Shown here: piece by piece, positions 19,087 through 28,227 of the stretch
Position numbering within the stretch: the first letter of the stretch is position 1
Layout: each line of letters starts with the position of its first letter
NCBI GenBank assembly: GCA_003215635.1
Contig: QCKC01000010.1
Span: 1-49,297 of the forward strand
From: Prochlorococcus sp. AG-409-J19
GTDB lineage: Bacteria; Cyanobacteriota; Cyanobacteriia; PCC-6307; Cyanobiaceae
Reading direction: 5' to 3'
Length of the DNA: 49,297 nucleotides
Made by a program: the position numbers and the translations under genes
Notes under the pieces: generated by a model
Databases searched by the model: none
What the model was told of the DNA's origin: nothing
Seen by the model: only the letters and a program-made list of their open reading frames with translations

Positions 19087-19797
19087 CTAAATTGCGGGAT
19101 TAATTCGCCCATCCTCCATCTTTAAGACACGGTCTGCCACATCCAAAATTCGTGGATCATGAGTAACCATCAAAACAGCACAAGCCTTCTCCTTAGAGAG
19201 TTTTTTAAGAAGATTAACCACTTCCCTTCCCGTAGAACTATCTAGTGCCGCAGTTGGTTCATCAGCAAGCAAAAGTTGAGGACGAGCAGCCAAAGCTCTC
19301 GCAATTGCAACTCTTTGTTTTTGGCCTCCTGAAAGGTCATGGGGCAATTTATTTAATTCATCCTCCAATCCAACATCTCTCAAACACTGACGAGCTTGAG
19401 CTCTTCTTTCAGAATAAGAGTATCCATTTAATAAATCTGAGCCCATCTGCACATTTTGCTCCGAGGTAAGAAAAGCGAGAAGATTATGACCTTGAAAGAT
19501 CATTCCTATTTGACATCTCAGCTTTTGTCTTTCCCGGCGTCTAGAACCTTGAAGTTCAGTTCCTAGAACATTTAAATCTCCTGACTGAACTTTTCTAAGG
19601 GCTCCAATCAGTGTAAGAAGAGTTGTTTTTCCACATCCCGAAGGTCCCGTAAGGATAACAACCTCGCCAGGATATATTTTCATTGAAATAGAGTCTAATA
19701 TTCTTCTTTTATTAGTACCCTTACCAAAGTAATGACTAAGAGATTTGATACTAACAGATGGGAATAAAAGACTATTTTGACTTGTAGGATTTTTCAT
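19087..19797 (-). CDS. devA: ABC exporter ATP-binding protein, DevA-type
   Basis: A 236-aa MacB/LolD-class ATPase. Walker A is GPSGCGKT (51-58), the Q-loop is IFQGHNLLAFLT, the signature is LSGGQKQRVAIARAL, Walker B is LLADEPTAALD and the switch is MVTHDPRI. SHYFGKG...RRILDSISMKIYPGEVVILT is characteristic of cyanobacterial DevA. DevA powers the DevBCA exporter, which in filamentous species delivers heterocyst glycolipids; the substrate in a unicell is unknown. It follows devC after 27 bp and is the last gene of the pcyA-devB-devC-devA unit. Confidence 0.9.
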   Translation of the reverse strand: MKNPTSQNSLLFPSVSIKSLSHYFGKGTNKRRILDSISMKIYPGEVVILTGPSGCGKTTLLTLIGALRKVQSGDLNVLGTELQGSRRRERQKLRCQIGMIFQGHNLLAFLTSEQNVQMGSDLLNGYSYSERRAQARQCLRDVGLEDELNKLPHDLSGGQKQRVAIARALAARPQLLLADEPTAALDSSTGREVVNLLKKLSKEKACAVLMVTHDPRILDVADRVLKMEDGRINPAI

Positions 19798-19818
19798 TTC
19801 AAAAGTCAGAGTACTCCC

Positions 19819-20991
19819 TCAAAAGATCTCAGCTGGATCTGCATCAACTAATCTCCGCATTGCCAATAATGCAGAAATCATGCACATAAATAAAATCATA
19901 AAAAAAACAAATAATGCTCTAGAAGCATTCATTGCTACAGGCAAATTAGTTGAACTACGAACCAAAGCATACAATCCCTGGCCAGCTGCATAAGCTGGCA
20001 GATATCCCATTACTGCGAGTAAAAAACCTTCACGAGCTACAACACCAAAAAGGTTTTTCAACTTATATCCCATCGCAATTAAGGTGGCATATTCTGGCAA
20101 ATGATCGCTTACATCACTATAAAGAATCTGATAAACAATTACACAACCAACTACAAATCCCATTGCCGCACCAAGGCTAAATATGAAACCTATTGAAGTG
20201 CTACTTCTCCAATAATTCTTCTCAAACTCTAAGAAATCTTTAAGAGTTAAAACTTTAACATCTTTAGGCAAACTTCTAGAAAGGATCTGTCTAACCATAT
20301 AAGGATTTGCCCCGACCTTTAATCTAATCAAACCAATCTCAATGCTCCCTGGAGGATTATTTGGCATCAAGTCCAAGTAAGTCTCCCTACTTGTTATCAA
20401 ATTACCATCAGCCCCAAAAGATGGCCCTAAACTAATGAGTCCTGTAACTCGTATTCTCTTTCCTGCAAGCTCAGTTTCTATTCTTTTGCCTTCTCTAAAC
20501 CATTTCGCAATTGGTCCAAACTCTTTTCTAGAACGTTCATCAAAAAGAACTCGACCATATTGAGTAAGGGTTTTTGCTTTGCGAGAAAGATTAGAATCTG
20601 TAAAGAGTCGATCATTAGGCTCAAATCCCAAAGCTAAAATTGATCGAGTGGATAGTGTCTTTGGATTTCTCCAGAGCAAGAAATTCCAATTAACAGGTGT
20701 AATCCCCACAACATCCTCATGAGCCATAACTTGAACAAGTCTTCGGCGAGGGAAACCTGCCATACTTATCGAACTTTTTGATCTAGGGCTGATTAAAACT
20801 AAATCAGCATCAAAAAGCTTATGAACAGTTATACTTGCGTCAAACAAACCATCCCTAAAGCCTAGCTGCATAAACATTAATATCCCTGCAAAACATATAC
20901 CTGCAAGTGCCACAAACAAGCGAAATGGCTGCCTAGTAAGTAATAGCCAAGCCAAAGGTATTCTGCGTTTATCAATCCAGCCAAAATTCAC
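19819..20991 (-). CDS. devC: ABC exporter permease, DevC-type
   Basis: A 390-aa permease with one N-terminal membrane segment (LFVALAGICFAGILMFMQLGF), a large periplasmic domain (about 45-260), and three C-terminal segments (about 270-380). The early LAWLLLTRQPFRLFVALAG is typical of the FtsX/DevC family. The start is GTG at 20989-20991, overlapping the devB TGA (GTGA). It should pair with DevA and the adaptor DevB to export a lipid or glycolipid across the envelope. Confidence 0.9.
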   Translation of the reverse strand: MNFGWIDKRRIPLAWLLLTRQPFRLFVALAGICFAGILMFMQLGFRDGLFDASITVHKLFDADLVLISPRSKSSISMAGFPRRRLVQVMAHEDVVGITPVNWNFLLWRNPKTLSTRSILALGFEPNDRLFTDSNLSRKAKTLTQYGRVLFDERSRKEFGPIAKWFREGKRIETELAGKRIRVTGLISLGPSFGADGNLITSRETYLDLMPNNPPGSIEIGLIRLKVGANPYMVRQILSRSLPKDVKVLTLKDFLEFEKNYWRSSTSIGFIFSLGAAMGFVVGCVIVYQILYSDVSDHLPEYATLIAMGYKLKNLFGVVAREGFLLAVMGYLPAYAAGQGLYALVRSSTNLPVAMNASRALFVFFMILFMCMISALLAMRRLVDADPAEIF

Positions 20992-21893
20992 AACGGCACA
21001 AAACGAGCGATTACTTTTAACCCGGTTAACTGACTAACAAGAAGGGAAGATTTGTCATTAAGCTTAACCCCTACTTCAATAACTCTTGCATCAGCATCGC
21101 CAGTAGGATCTGTTGATAAAACCTTTCTTTGGCGAACTTGTGGACTAATGCGGTCAACTACACCATTTAGGGTTCCAATAAAACCGCCATTCTCACTGAT
21201 TAAGGAAACACTCTGGCCTAACTTCACTCTGTCTATATCAGATTCATATACCTCTATCAATGCCTCCATATTCTGATTAGCACCAACTTCAAGCACACCA
21301 GAATCATCTGGGCGCTCCCCTACTCGCGCATGTATATGCAAAACCAATCCCTCAATTGGACTTTTCAGTTCAGTATTTGACAAATCTGCTTCCAAACCAC
21401 TTAATTCAGCCAAAAGTTCTTCTCTCGCACCAATTAATTTAATTAGTTCATCTTTCTTTTCATCCAGTAATGCTAATGAAGTTGCGCCTTCTATAGCTGT
21501 TTGTTCATATCGCTTAAATTCTCTTTTCTTAATCTTAATCTCAATCTGAAGGGTATTAAGACCAGCTTGAACACGTCTTATTGACGCCATAACTTGGGGC
21601 CTATTATCAAAAATAGCAAGAGTTTCCCCAGCCTCAACCACATCACCTTCCCTAACAAGAAGATTTGAGACACGAGGAGTTCCCCCCATTCCATTAGAAG
21701 GAGCAGCTAATCGACGAATTTCTCCTGCTGGTTGCAACTGTCCCAAGGCTGCTACAGCCTCAAGTTTTTGAATCTCAACCTCCTGAACGGATTTAGTAAA
21801 CGTCATTTTTCGCTGATTCAGGGCAATTAAACCAACACCCACAAACAAAGGCAATAAACCAAAAAAGATTCCAAAGATTGTCAAACGTTTCAC
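20988..21893 (-). CDS. devB: HlyD-family membrane fusion protein, DevB-type
   Basis: A 301-aa periplasmic adaptor. An N-terminal membrane anchor (FGIFFGLLPLFVGVGLIAL) is followed by AVAALGQLQPAGEIRRLAAP and VREGDVVEAGETLAIFDNRP (biotinyl-lipoyl-like half), a helical hairpin at about 105-170, and LKSPIEGLVLHIHARVGERP (second half). This bridges the DevC permease to an outer-membrane channel. The start is GTG at 21891-21893, overlapping the pcyA TGA as GTGA. Overlaps at both ends indicate obligatory cotranslation with pcyA and devC. Confidence 0.9.
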   Translation of the reverse strand: MKRLTIFGIFFGLLPLFVGVGLIALNQRKMTFTKSVQEVEIQKLEAVAALGQLQPAGEIRRLAAPSNGMGGTPRVSNLLVREGDVVEAGETLAIFDNRPQVMASIRRVQAGLNTLQIEIKIKKREFKRYEQTAIEGATSLALLDEKKDELIKLIGAREELLAELSGLEADLSNTELKSPIEGLVLHIHARVGERPDDSGVLEVGANQNMEALIEVYESDIDRVKLGQSVSLISENGGFIGTLNGVVDRISPQVRQRKVLSTDPTGDADARVIEVGVKLNDKSSLLVSQLTGLKVIARFVPL

Positions 21894-22636
21894 AGCTGCA
21901 CAGGCTCGTCGAACAAAATCTCATTTAAATATCGATCTGCCCATGCGGAATTAAAAGCTTTGGCTAAAACATTTCTCGTCTTATCATTTCGTTTCTGCTG
22001 AACACAATACTCAACTTGTTGTCTATGCCTTTCGATAGTAGTTAAAGAAAAAGGAGAACAAGGGCTTGTAGAAGCTAGAGTTTTGACAAGAATTTTCAAA
22101 TACTGATCAACCAACTCAAGAAATTGATTTTCTTCTTTTAGTCCACTAGGACGAATAAATTGAACATACTTTGAAAAGATCTTTCCCCAATCAGGTAATT
22201 CCCTGCTCTGACTAAACATTGGCCAGTTAATATCCTTCATCAACTGCAAAATAGATTCAGGTAAATCATCCCCTACAGGAGACAAATCAACTATGGCAGC
22301 TGTCACACCAATAGAACCAACAACAAGATCTACGCCAAAAATTGGCAAGTCAAAACATGGGTCAGGGAAGAAAACACAATGAAGAATCTGCATTTCCTCT
22401 CCAATTATGGCGATCTCAAGATGCAGTTTTCGCATACCTCGAGATATATGAAGTTCATTTTGAATAAACAACTCTTCTCCTTCGATCGATCCAGATATTT
22501 CTTGTAAAGAAGGCTCTAAAGTCAACAATCTCAATTCAGGTAGATGCGACCTATGCTCAATAATCAATTCAGAAAGCGATACCAGCAAAGGATGAAATTC
22601 ATTACTGCTGCCGGATAAAGAATGCAGGACGATCAC
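21890..22636 (-). CDS. pcyA: Phycocyanobilin:ferredoxin oxidoreductase PcyA
   Basis: A ferredoxin-dependent bilin reductase. QNELHISRGMRKLHLEIAII, split over about residues 72-91, and HCVFFPDPCFDLPIFGVDLV match the PcyA core. The aspartate needed for the exovinyl and A-ring reductions should be the Asp in FFPDPCFDLPIFG or its neighbour. PcyA converts biliverdin IX-alpha to phycocyanobilin. I chose GTG at 22636 (248 aa, family-like) instead of the TTG at 22702, which would overlap the divergent M16 gene. In an organism lacking phycobilisomes the product may serve residual phycoerythrin or a photoreceptor. devB follows with a four-base overlap. Confidence 0.9.
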   Translation of the reverse strand: MIVLHSLSGSSNEFHPLLVSLSELIIEHRSHLPELRLLTLEPSLQEISGSIEGEELFIQNELHISRGMRKLHLEIAIIGEEMQILHCVFFPDPCFDLPIFGVDLVVGSIGVTAAIVDLSPVGDDLPESILQLMKDINWPMFSQSRELPDWGKIFSKYVQFIRPSGLKEENQFLELVDQYLKILVKTLASTSPCSPFSLTTIERHRQQVEYCVQQKRNDKTRNVLAKAFNSAWADRYLNEILFDEPVQL

Positions 22637-22664
22637 CTTAACGATAAGAATAGGACATTGCCAT

Positions 22665-23948
22665 ATGGCATTACCTCTGACAAGTTCTAGCCAAGGACCC
22701 AAGCTTCAGCATTTGAAGCTAAATAACGGAACACAATGTGTATTGGCTGAAATGCCTGATGCAACATTGACGTGTCTTGACTTTTGGTGCAAGGCCGGAA
22801 GCGCATTTGAACAATCTGGAGAAGAAGGAATTGCACACTTCCTTGAACATATGATATTTAAAGGAAGCAATCAGATTAAAGCAGGGGAATTTGATTTAAG
22901 AATTGAGGCTCTTGGAGGCAGTAGCAACGCTGCAACTGGATTTGATGATGTTCATTACCACGTATTAGTTCCTCCTGACTCAGTTGAAACAGCTTTGGAT
23001 TTGCTGCTCAATCTGGTTCTTAAACCTTCTCTTTATCCTGAGGCTTTCTTAATGGAAAGAGAAGTAGTGCTAGAGGAGATTGCTCAATATGAGGACCAAC
23101 CTGAGGAGCAAGTTCTACAACATCTTCTAAAAGGCTGTTTTATCGATCATCCTTATTCGAAGCCTATACTTGGCTATTCATCAAGTCTAAAAGAAAGTAA
23201 CCATAAAATAATGAGGGGTTTTCATGAACGTCTGTATACAGGCCATAATTGTTGCCTTGCTATAGCGGGAATGTTCCAAAAAAAACTAAAGTCAAAAATA
23301 AGCGAAGGACCACTTGGAAGAATTAAATGCACTGAAGAAATTGCAAATAATTCAAAGGAAGTTAATTCTCTTCTACAATTTAGGAAAGGGCGCGAAGAAA
23401 TTACAATCCCCAGGCTGGAGTCAGCTAGATTGCTAATGGCATGGCCTCTTCCGCCTGCAAAAAATCAAGATTTCATAATGGGAGCTGATATAGCTACTTC
23501 AATACTTTCTGATGGAAGATGTAGCAGACTAATTAAACATCTTAGAGAAGAACTACAGATAGTTGAATCTGTAGATATGGAAATAACAGTTCTTGAAAAG
23601 GTTAGCCTTGTCATCCTAGAAGCTTGTTGCATAGAAAGCAATATTGATCAAGTTGAAAAAGAAATCAAGAAAGTTCTCGTTAAATGTCTAGAAGAACCAA
23701 TACCTCTAGAAGAATTAAATAGAGCAAAGAAGTTGATAAAGAACGGTTTTTATTTCAACTTGGAATGCTCAAGCCAAGTGGCAAACTTAATTGGCAATCA
23801 AACGCTGTGGGGACGACAACAACCACTTCTGCATCCTCTAACATACATTGATAATTGGTCCGAAAATCGTATTAGGGAAGAATTATTTTCTGTCCTTCAA
23901 TCTGACTCAAGCTTCACGCTCATAGCAATGCCAAAATTGGCCGCCTAA
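22665..23948 (+). CDS. M16 family zinc peptidase, catalytic type
   Basis: A 427-aa pitrilysin/MPP-like protein. The inverted zinc motif HFLEH (H58, E61, H62) lies in GEEGIAHFLEHMIFKGS, and the third ligand region is EREVVLEEIAQYEDQPEEQV near 125-145. NAATGFDDVHYHVLVP supports family M16. Such proteins degrade or process peptides, including transit-like or redox-cofactor precursors. A second M16 gene lacking the motif begins four bases after this stop, suggesting a two-subunit enzyme. The start is 28 bp from the divergent pcyA start. Confidence 0.92.
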   Translation: MALPLTSSSQGPKLQHLKLNNGTQCVLAEMPDATLTCLDFWCKAGSAFEQSGEEGIAHFLEHMIFKGSNQIKAGEFDLRIEALGGSSNAATGFDDVHYHVLVPPDSVETALDLLLNLVLKPSLYPEAFLMEREVVLEEIAQYEDQPEEQVLQHLLKGCFIDHPYSKPILGYSSSLKESNHKIMRGFHERLYTGHNCCLAIAGMFQKKLKSKISEGPLGRIKCTEEIANNSKEVNSLLQFRKGREEITIPRLESARLLMAWPLPPAKNQDFIMGADIATSILSDGRCSRLIKHLREELQIVESVDMEITVLEKVSLVILEACCIESNIDQVEKEIKKVLVKCLEEPIPLEELNRAKKLIKNGFYFNLECSSQVANLIGNQTLWGRQQPLLHPLTYIDNWSENRIREELFSVLQSDSSFTLIAMPKLAA

Positions 23949-23952
23949 ATTA

Positions 23953-25236
23953 ATGAGTTCACTCGAAGTTTTAGTTGAGCCTGAAGGTCCTCCAAACATT
24001 ATTGCAGTCAAAATTTGGATCAATGCTGGAAGTTCATCTGACCCTATTGGCCAAAGAGGAGCACATCAACTACTTGGATCATTGCTAACAAGAGGTTGTG
24101 GACCTTACGATCATTTAGAAGTAGCAAACTTAGTGGAAAATTCTGGCGCCGAGCTTAGATGCGATACTGTTGAAGATGGATTACTTATAAGTTTAAAATG
24201 CACAAACGATGATTCAGATAAGCTAATACCTCTTTTAGGATGGATGTTAAGCGATCCACATTTAGAAGATAATCAAATTGAACTAGAGAAGTCTCTAACT
24301 CTACAAGCTCTTAGAAGGCAAAAAGAAAATCCCTTTTCTCAGGCATTTGATGGATGGAGAAAACTTGCTTATGGTGACGGACCTTATGGACATGACCCAC
24401 TCGGTACAACAGAAGATCTGGGGAATATATATCATCAACAGTTAGAAATAATTTCGAATAAACTTACTCAGAGGTCCAAGGTAATTGTTCTTGCAGGTGA
24501 GTTTGATCATGATATAGACAAAGAGATTTTAAAAATGGAATCCTTTTCAAGCCTAATTGTAAATACAAAAAAAACATATAAAAGCAAAGAATATAAACCA
24601 AGCCCAGATAATCTACTTAGAAGTAGCACACAAAATATCCACTTGCAATCTGAAGATACCGGACAAGTAATAATAATGTTGGGGCAACCAACTATTCCAT
24701 ATTGGCATTCTGATCACTTAAAGCTAAAACTACTTAGCTGTTATCTAGGCATTGGAATGTCTAGTTATCTGTTCAAAAAATTACGAGAAGAGAATGGAGT
24801 GGCATATGAAGTTGGCGTCCACCATCCAGCCAGAAGAGAATCTGCCCCTTTTCTTATTCATGCTTCGACAAGTGAGGAGAAGTCACTAGTCACACTTAGA
24901 ATATTAATTGAAACATGGAGAAAAATTAATCAAGAAGAATTATCTAAGGAAGAATTATCTCTATCTAAAGCCAAATTCCTTGGTCAACTTGCCCATGAAA
25001 GTCAAACCATTGCACAAAAAGCCGAAAAGATTGCAATACTAAGAGGATTTAATCTACCAAAGAATCATGATGATTTAAACAGAATTAATCTCGAAAATAT
25101 TACTGAATCAGACTTAAGAGAAGCTGCTAAAAATCATTTAAGCAATCCGATGTTGAGTCTGTGCGGGCCAGAAAAGACAATAAATCAACTTTCACTGCAC
25201 TGGAAGGAGGAAACAAACAATACATTAAGAAAATAA
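23953..25236 (+). CDS. M16 peptidase-like protein, non-catalytic type
   Basis: A 427-aa M16 homologue with the position of the zinc motif occupied by AHQLLGSLL (H38-Q-L-L-G42), so glutamate and the second histidine are missing. The C-terminal half has KKLREENGVAYEVGVHHPAR, the Arg/Tyr region that binds substrate chains in the non-catalytic partner of this family. By analogy with the alpha subunit of mitochondrial processing peptidase and bacterial M16B pairs, it should form a heterodimer with the preceding gene product. Four bases separate the genes. Confidence 0.9.
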   Translation: MSSLEVLVEPEGPPNIIAVKIWINAGSSSDPIGQRGAHQLLGSLLTRGCGPYDHLEVANLVENSGAELRCDTVEDGLLISLKCTNDDSDKLIPLLGWMLSDPHLEDNQIELEKSLTLQALRRQKENPFSQAFDGWRKLAYGDGPYGHDPLGTTEDLGNIYHQQLEIISNKLTQRSKVIVLAGEFDHDIDKEILKMESFSSLIVNTKKTYKSKEYKPSPDNLLRSSTQNIHLQSEDTGQVIIMLGQPTIPYWHSDHLKLKLLSCYLGIGMSSYLFKKLREENGVAYEVGVHHPARRESAPFLIHASTSEEKSLVTLRILIETWRKINQEELSKEELSLSKAKFLGQLAHESQTIAQKAEKIAILRGFNLPKNHDDLNRINLENITESDLREAAKNHLSNPMLSLCGPEKTINQLSLHWKEETNNTLRK

Positions 25237-25250
25237 TTTAAAACCATACC

Positions 25251-25463
25251 TTATTCCGATGAACCTAATCTATTTAATTCTATCAAGAAAGTACCCCTTC
25301 GGAATTTAACAGCAGCTATTCCTTTAGCTCGAATTTCAACAATTTGACCGACTTCATCAGTTCCAACCAAGTCAGGAGGCCTTAACATTGGCATTGGTTC
25401 GGCAGTTTTTAAATATGACAAAGGAGCAATTAAAGAAACTTTGTCTCCAACAGTCAATTCCAT
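25251..25463 (-). CDS. sipA: SipA/CRR42-like small protein (DUF3148)
   Basis: A 70-aa SH3-like beta protein: VGDKVSLIAPLSYLKTAEPM, LRPPDLVGTDEVGQIVEI and AVKFRRGTFLIE correspond to the DUF3148 fold. In Synechococcus elongatus, SipA binds and stimulates the histidine kinase NblS; in plants the same family (CRR42) helps build the chloroplast NDH complex. I cannot decide which role applies. It is convergent with the M16 pair (15 bp apart) and divergent from bioY (27 bp between starts). Confidence 0.8.
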   Translation of the reverse strand: MELTVGDKVSLIAPLSYLKTAEPMPMLRPPDLVGTDEVGQIVEIRAKGIAAVKFRRGTFLIELNRLGSSE

Positions 25464-25490
25464 GAGATTTGCGCAAAAAATACTTTCGTC

Positions 25491-26093
25491 ATGCAGGATG
25501 GTGACAGCCGACAGAGACGAGTGAAAGGTTTAGTAACCATATGTGGTGCTTTTGCTGGTCTCATGATCACTCTTTTAGGGAGCTTCATCTCTGCAGGCAT
25601 TCTTGTCCCAACCCTAGAAGCACAGCCGAAGTTGATAACTCTTCCAAGCACATGGCAAATTCATGGTTTGCTCTTGTGTTCTTTAACATGTGGTTCAAGA
25701 GCAGGAATAATAGCTTCAGCAGCATATCTAAGCATTGGACTAATGCATTTCCCGATCTTCCACAGTGGAGGAGGTCTTGACTATATGACTACTCCTGGTT
25801 TCGGCTACCTAGCAGGACTTCCTGCCGCTGCATGGTTAACGGGAAAAACAATTCAGAAATTCAAGCGTAAAGGGATTATCAGCCTTACTATTTCTGCGGC
25901 CGCTGGCCTAATGATTTTGCATTTATTTGGCATCATCAATCTTGTTTGCGGGAATATTTTTTACAGCTGGCCTGAACCCCTGAAAGAGTTAATCTTCAAA
26001 TTAACTCTGGGTCCACTACCTTCTCAACTTGCCCTTTGCGCAGGAATTGGCATGATAGGGGTACCTCTAAGAGCACTTTTACTAGAAGAATGA
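25491..26093 (+). CDS. bioY: Biotin transporter BioY
   Basis: A 200-aa membrane protein with six hydrophobic segments. CGSRAGIIASAAYLSIGLMH, FPIFHSGGGLDYMTTPGFGY and LAGLPAAAWLTG are the BioY signature region. BioY is the substrate-binding S component of ECF biotin transporters and can work alone or with EcfAT. No ecfA or ecfT gene is nearby. Its stop overlaps the lspA start (ATGA), so the two are cotranslated. Confidence 0.88.
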   Translation: MQDGDSRQRRVKGLVTICGAFAGLMITLLGSFISAGILVPTLEAQPKLITLPSTWQIHGLLLCSLTCGSRAGIIASAAYLSIGLMHFPIFHSGGGLDYMTTPGFGYLAGLPAAAWLTGKTIQKFKRKGIISLTISAAAGLMILHLFGIINLVCGNIFYSWPEPLKELIFKLTLGPLPSQLALCAGIGMIGVPLRALLLEE

Positions 26094-26563
26094 GGAAAAG
26101 ATTTCTTAGCAGAAAATCTATAATAATAGGAGCCTTAATAGTTGTTCTGGCAGACCAAGCAAGTAAAACATGGGTAAAACATAATTTGCTTATAGGTAGA
26201 CCAATAGAGTTCATTCCAGGACTAGTAAGGTTAAATTATATTCATAATACTGGCGCAGCATTTAGTTTATTTAATAACGCTACTGCAATACTCACATTGA
26301 TAAGTATTGCAGTGGCATTTGCCTTAGTTATATATATTATGAAAAAATCATTTGTCAACATCTCGAATGGATTAGGGTTAGCATTCTTACTTGGAGGGAG
26401 TATAGGCAATGGGATTGATCGACTAACCTCAGGCTATGTTATTGACTTTCTAGAACTAGTGCCAATAAGTTTTCCAATCTTCAACATAGCCGACATATCT
26501 ATAAACATAGCAGTTCTATATTTCGGGCTGGACATCCTAAAAAATAATACCGACGAAGAATAA
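26090..26563 (+). CDS. lspA: Lipoprotein signal peptidase (signal peptidase II)
   Basis: A 157-aa, four-helix aspartic membrane protease. The catalytic aspartates are D110 in GGSIGNGIDRL and D135 in FNIADISIN, and LNYIHNTGAAFSLF is the conserved periplasmic loop. It cleaves the signal peptide of lipoproteins after diacylglyceryl transfer to cysteine. The frame is open from 26036, but the ATG at 26090 overlaps the bioY TGA and gives the usual length, so I use it. Confidence 0.94.
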   Translation: MRKRFLSRKSIIIGALIVVLADQASKTWVKHNLLIGRPIEFIPGLVRLNYIHNTGAAFSLFNNATAILTLISIAVAFALVIYIMKKSFVNISNGLGLAFLLGGSIGNGIDRLTSGYVIDFLELVPISFPIFNIADISINIAVLYFGLDILKNNTDEE

Positions 26564-26619
26564 AATTCTCAAATGCTGATTCCACCCTCTTTTTTTAATT
26601 CTAAGATCACTAACAACTG

Positions 26620-28227
26620 ATGAAAGAAAAGAAACTTATAATTTTTACAAGCCTATCCCTAATAGCACTAATTATTATTGGAAGTATATTAGGTGCTCTT
26701 CTTAGACTAATAAATGAAATACGCTACACCTTGGAATACATATTACCTTACTGGCTTGTTACACCAGTGATTTTTACTGGTGTAATTCTATTTATACTTC
26801 TTGCGGGTCAATTCGGATTCCCTTTATTAAAAAAACTTTCGAGAAAAGACAGAAAAGACAAGAACAATTACACCAACTCAAATAGAATAAATATTAGGAG
26901 CAGTAATGAAGCCGCCAAACAGAGTCTGGCTGGAATCGATCAAATACTTCAAAGACTCCAATCAACTTTGCAAAGTGAATCACTAAAGAAAGAAAGAGAA
27001 AGAATAAATACTGAACTATCGAGGGGAGACTTACTTGTAGTTGTATTTGGGACAGGTTCAAGTGGTAAAACATCTCTCATACGAGCCCTGCTAAATTCAA
27101 TAGTTGGCAATGTTGATGCCAAAATGGGTTCAACCCCCAAAAGTCAAAAATATAGACTACGTTTAAAAGGTTTAAATAGAGGGATTCAATTAATTGACAC
27201 GCCAGGAATTCTTGAGGGAGGGAAAGAAGGAAGACAACGAGAGATAGAAGCAAGAAAGCAGGCAAGTCGGGCTGATCTTCTAATTCTAGTAGTAGATAGT
27301 GACTTAACATCAAGTGAACTAGAAGCAATTCAAAGCCTCCACAAACTTGGGAAAAAGCTCTTACTTATACTTAATAAATGTGATTTGCGAGGAAGAGAAG
27401 AAGAAAATAAACTTCTCCAATTGCTCCGATCTCGCTGCACAGAGCTAATAAAACCAGAAAATATTATCCCTACTAGTACTGCACCACAAAGCTTACCAAG
27501 GCCCGGGAAAAAGCCCTGGCAACCCCCTCCAGAGATTGATCTATTTCTCAAGCAGTTTGCTCAGATTCTTTACAATGATGGAGAAGAACTTCTGGCTGAT
27601 AATATTTTATTGCAATGCAGTAATTTAGGAGAGCAAGGGAAAATTCTTCTTTCAGAACAGCGAAGAAAGGAAGCAAATAATCGAATTGACCGTTTTGGCT
27701 GGATAGGAGGCAGTGTAGTTGCAGCAAATCCACTTCCAGGAGGAGTAGACTTGCTTGCAACAGCGGCAGTAAATGCTCAAATGGTTATGGAAATAGCAAA
27801 AATATATGGTGTAGAAATAACAACGGGAAAATCACAGGAATTAGCGATTTCAGTAGGCCGAACACTTGCTGGCGTAGGCATAGTTAAAGGGGGGATAACT
27901 CTTATAAACTCAGCTCTTAATATTAGTATTCCTACTTTAATAATTAGTAGAGCCATACAAGGAATCTCCACCGCCTGGTTAACTCGTATTGCAGGTGCGA
28001 GCTTTATAACTTATTTTGAACAAGATCAAGATTGGGGAGACGGGGGGATACAAGAAGTTGTACAACGACACTACGAACTTAACAAAAGAGAGGCCTCATT
28101 TAATAACTTCCTTAGATCAGCAATAGAAAGAGTGGTTGAACCTCTCCAAAAGGGAAAGAACCCCGAACTACCTCCGAGACTAGCTCGGAAGAAGGAGGAA
28201 GAAGAGGGCCCCTCGAATCCAAAATAG
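26620..28227 (+). CDS. Membrane GTPase with DUF697-type C-terminal domain
   Basis: A 535-aa protein with two membrane segments in the first 70 residues, a coiled region at 95-133, then an Era/TrmE-like GTPase domain: P-loop GTGSSGKTS (144-152), G3 DTPG (193-196), G4 NKCD (about 252). The C-terminal 180 residues match DUF697 (FGWIGGSVVAANPLPGGVDL, VNAQMVMEIAKIYGVE), hydrophobic and glycine-rich. Such proteins are widespread in cyanobacteria; a role in membrane or organelle maintenance is guessed but not shown. A possible small ORF on the other strand overlaps its last 116 bases. Confidence 0.88.
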   Translation: MKEKKLIIFTSLSLIALIIIGSILGALLRLINEIRYTLEYILPYWLVTPVIFTGVILFILLAGQFGFPLLKKLSRKDRKDKNNYTNSNRINIRSSNEAAKQSLAGIDQILQRLQSTLQSESLKKERERINTELSRGDLLVVVFGTGSSGKTSLIRALLNSIVGNVDAKMGSTPKSQKYRLRLKGLNRGIQLIDTPGILEGGKEGRQREIEARKQASRADLLILVVDSDLTSSELEAIQSLHKLGKKLLLILNKCDLRGREEENKLLQLLRSRCTELIKPENIIPTSTAPQSLPRPGKKPWQPPPEIDLFLKQFAQILYNDGEELLADNILLQCSNLGEQGKILLSEQRRKEANNRIDRFGWIGGSVVAANPLPGGVDLLATAAVNAQMVMEIAKIYGVEITTGKSQELAISVGRTLAGVGIVKGGITLINSALNISIPTLIISRAIQGISTAWLTRIAGASFITYFEQDQDWGDGGIQEVVQRHYELNKREASFNNFLRSAIERVVEPLQKGKNPELPPRLARKKEEEEGPSNPK

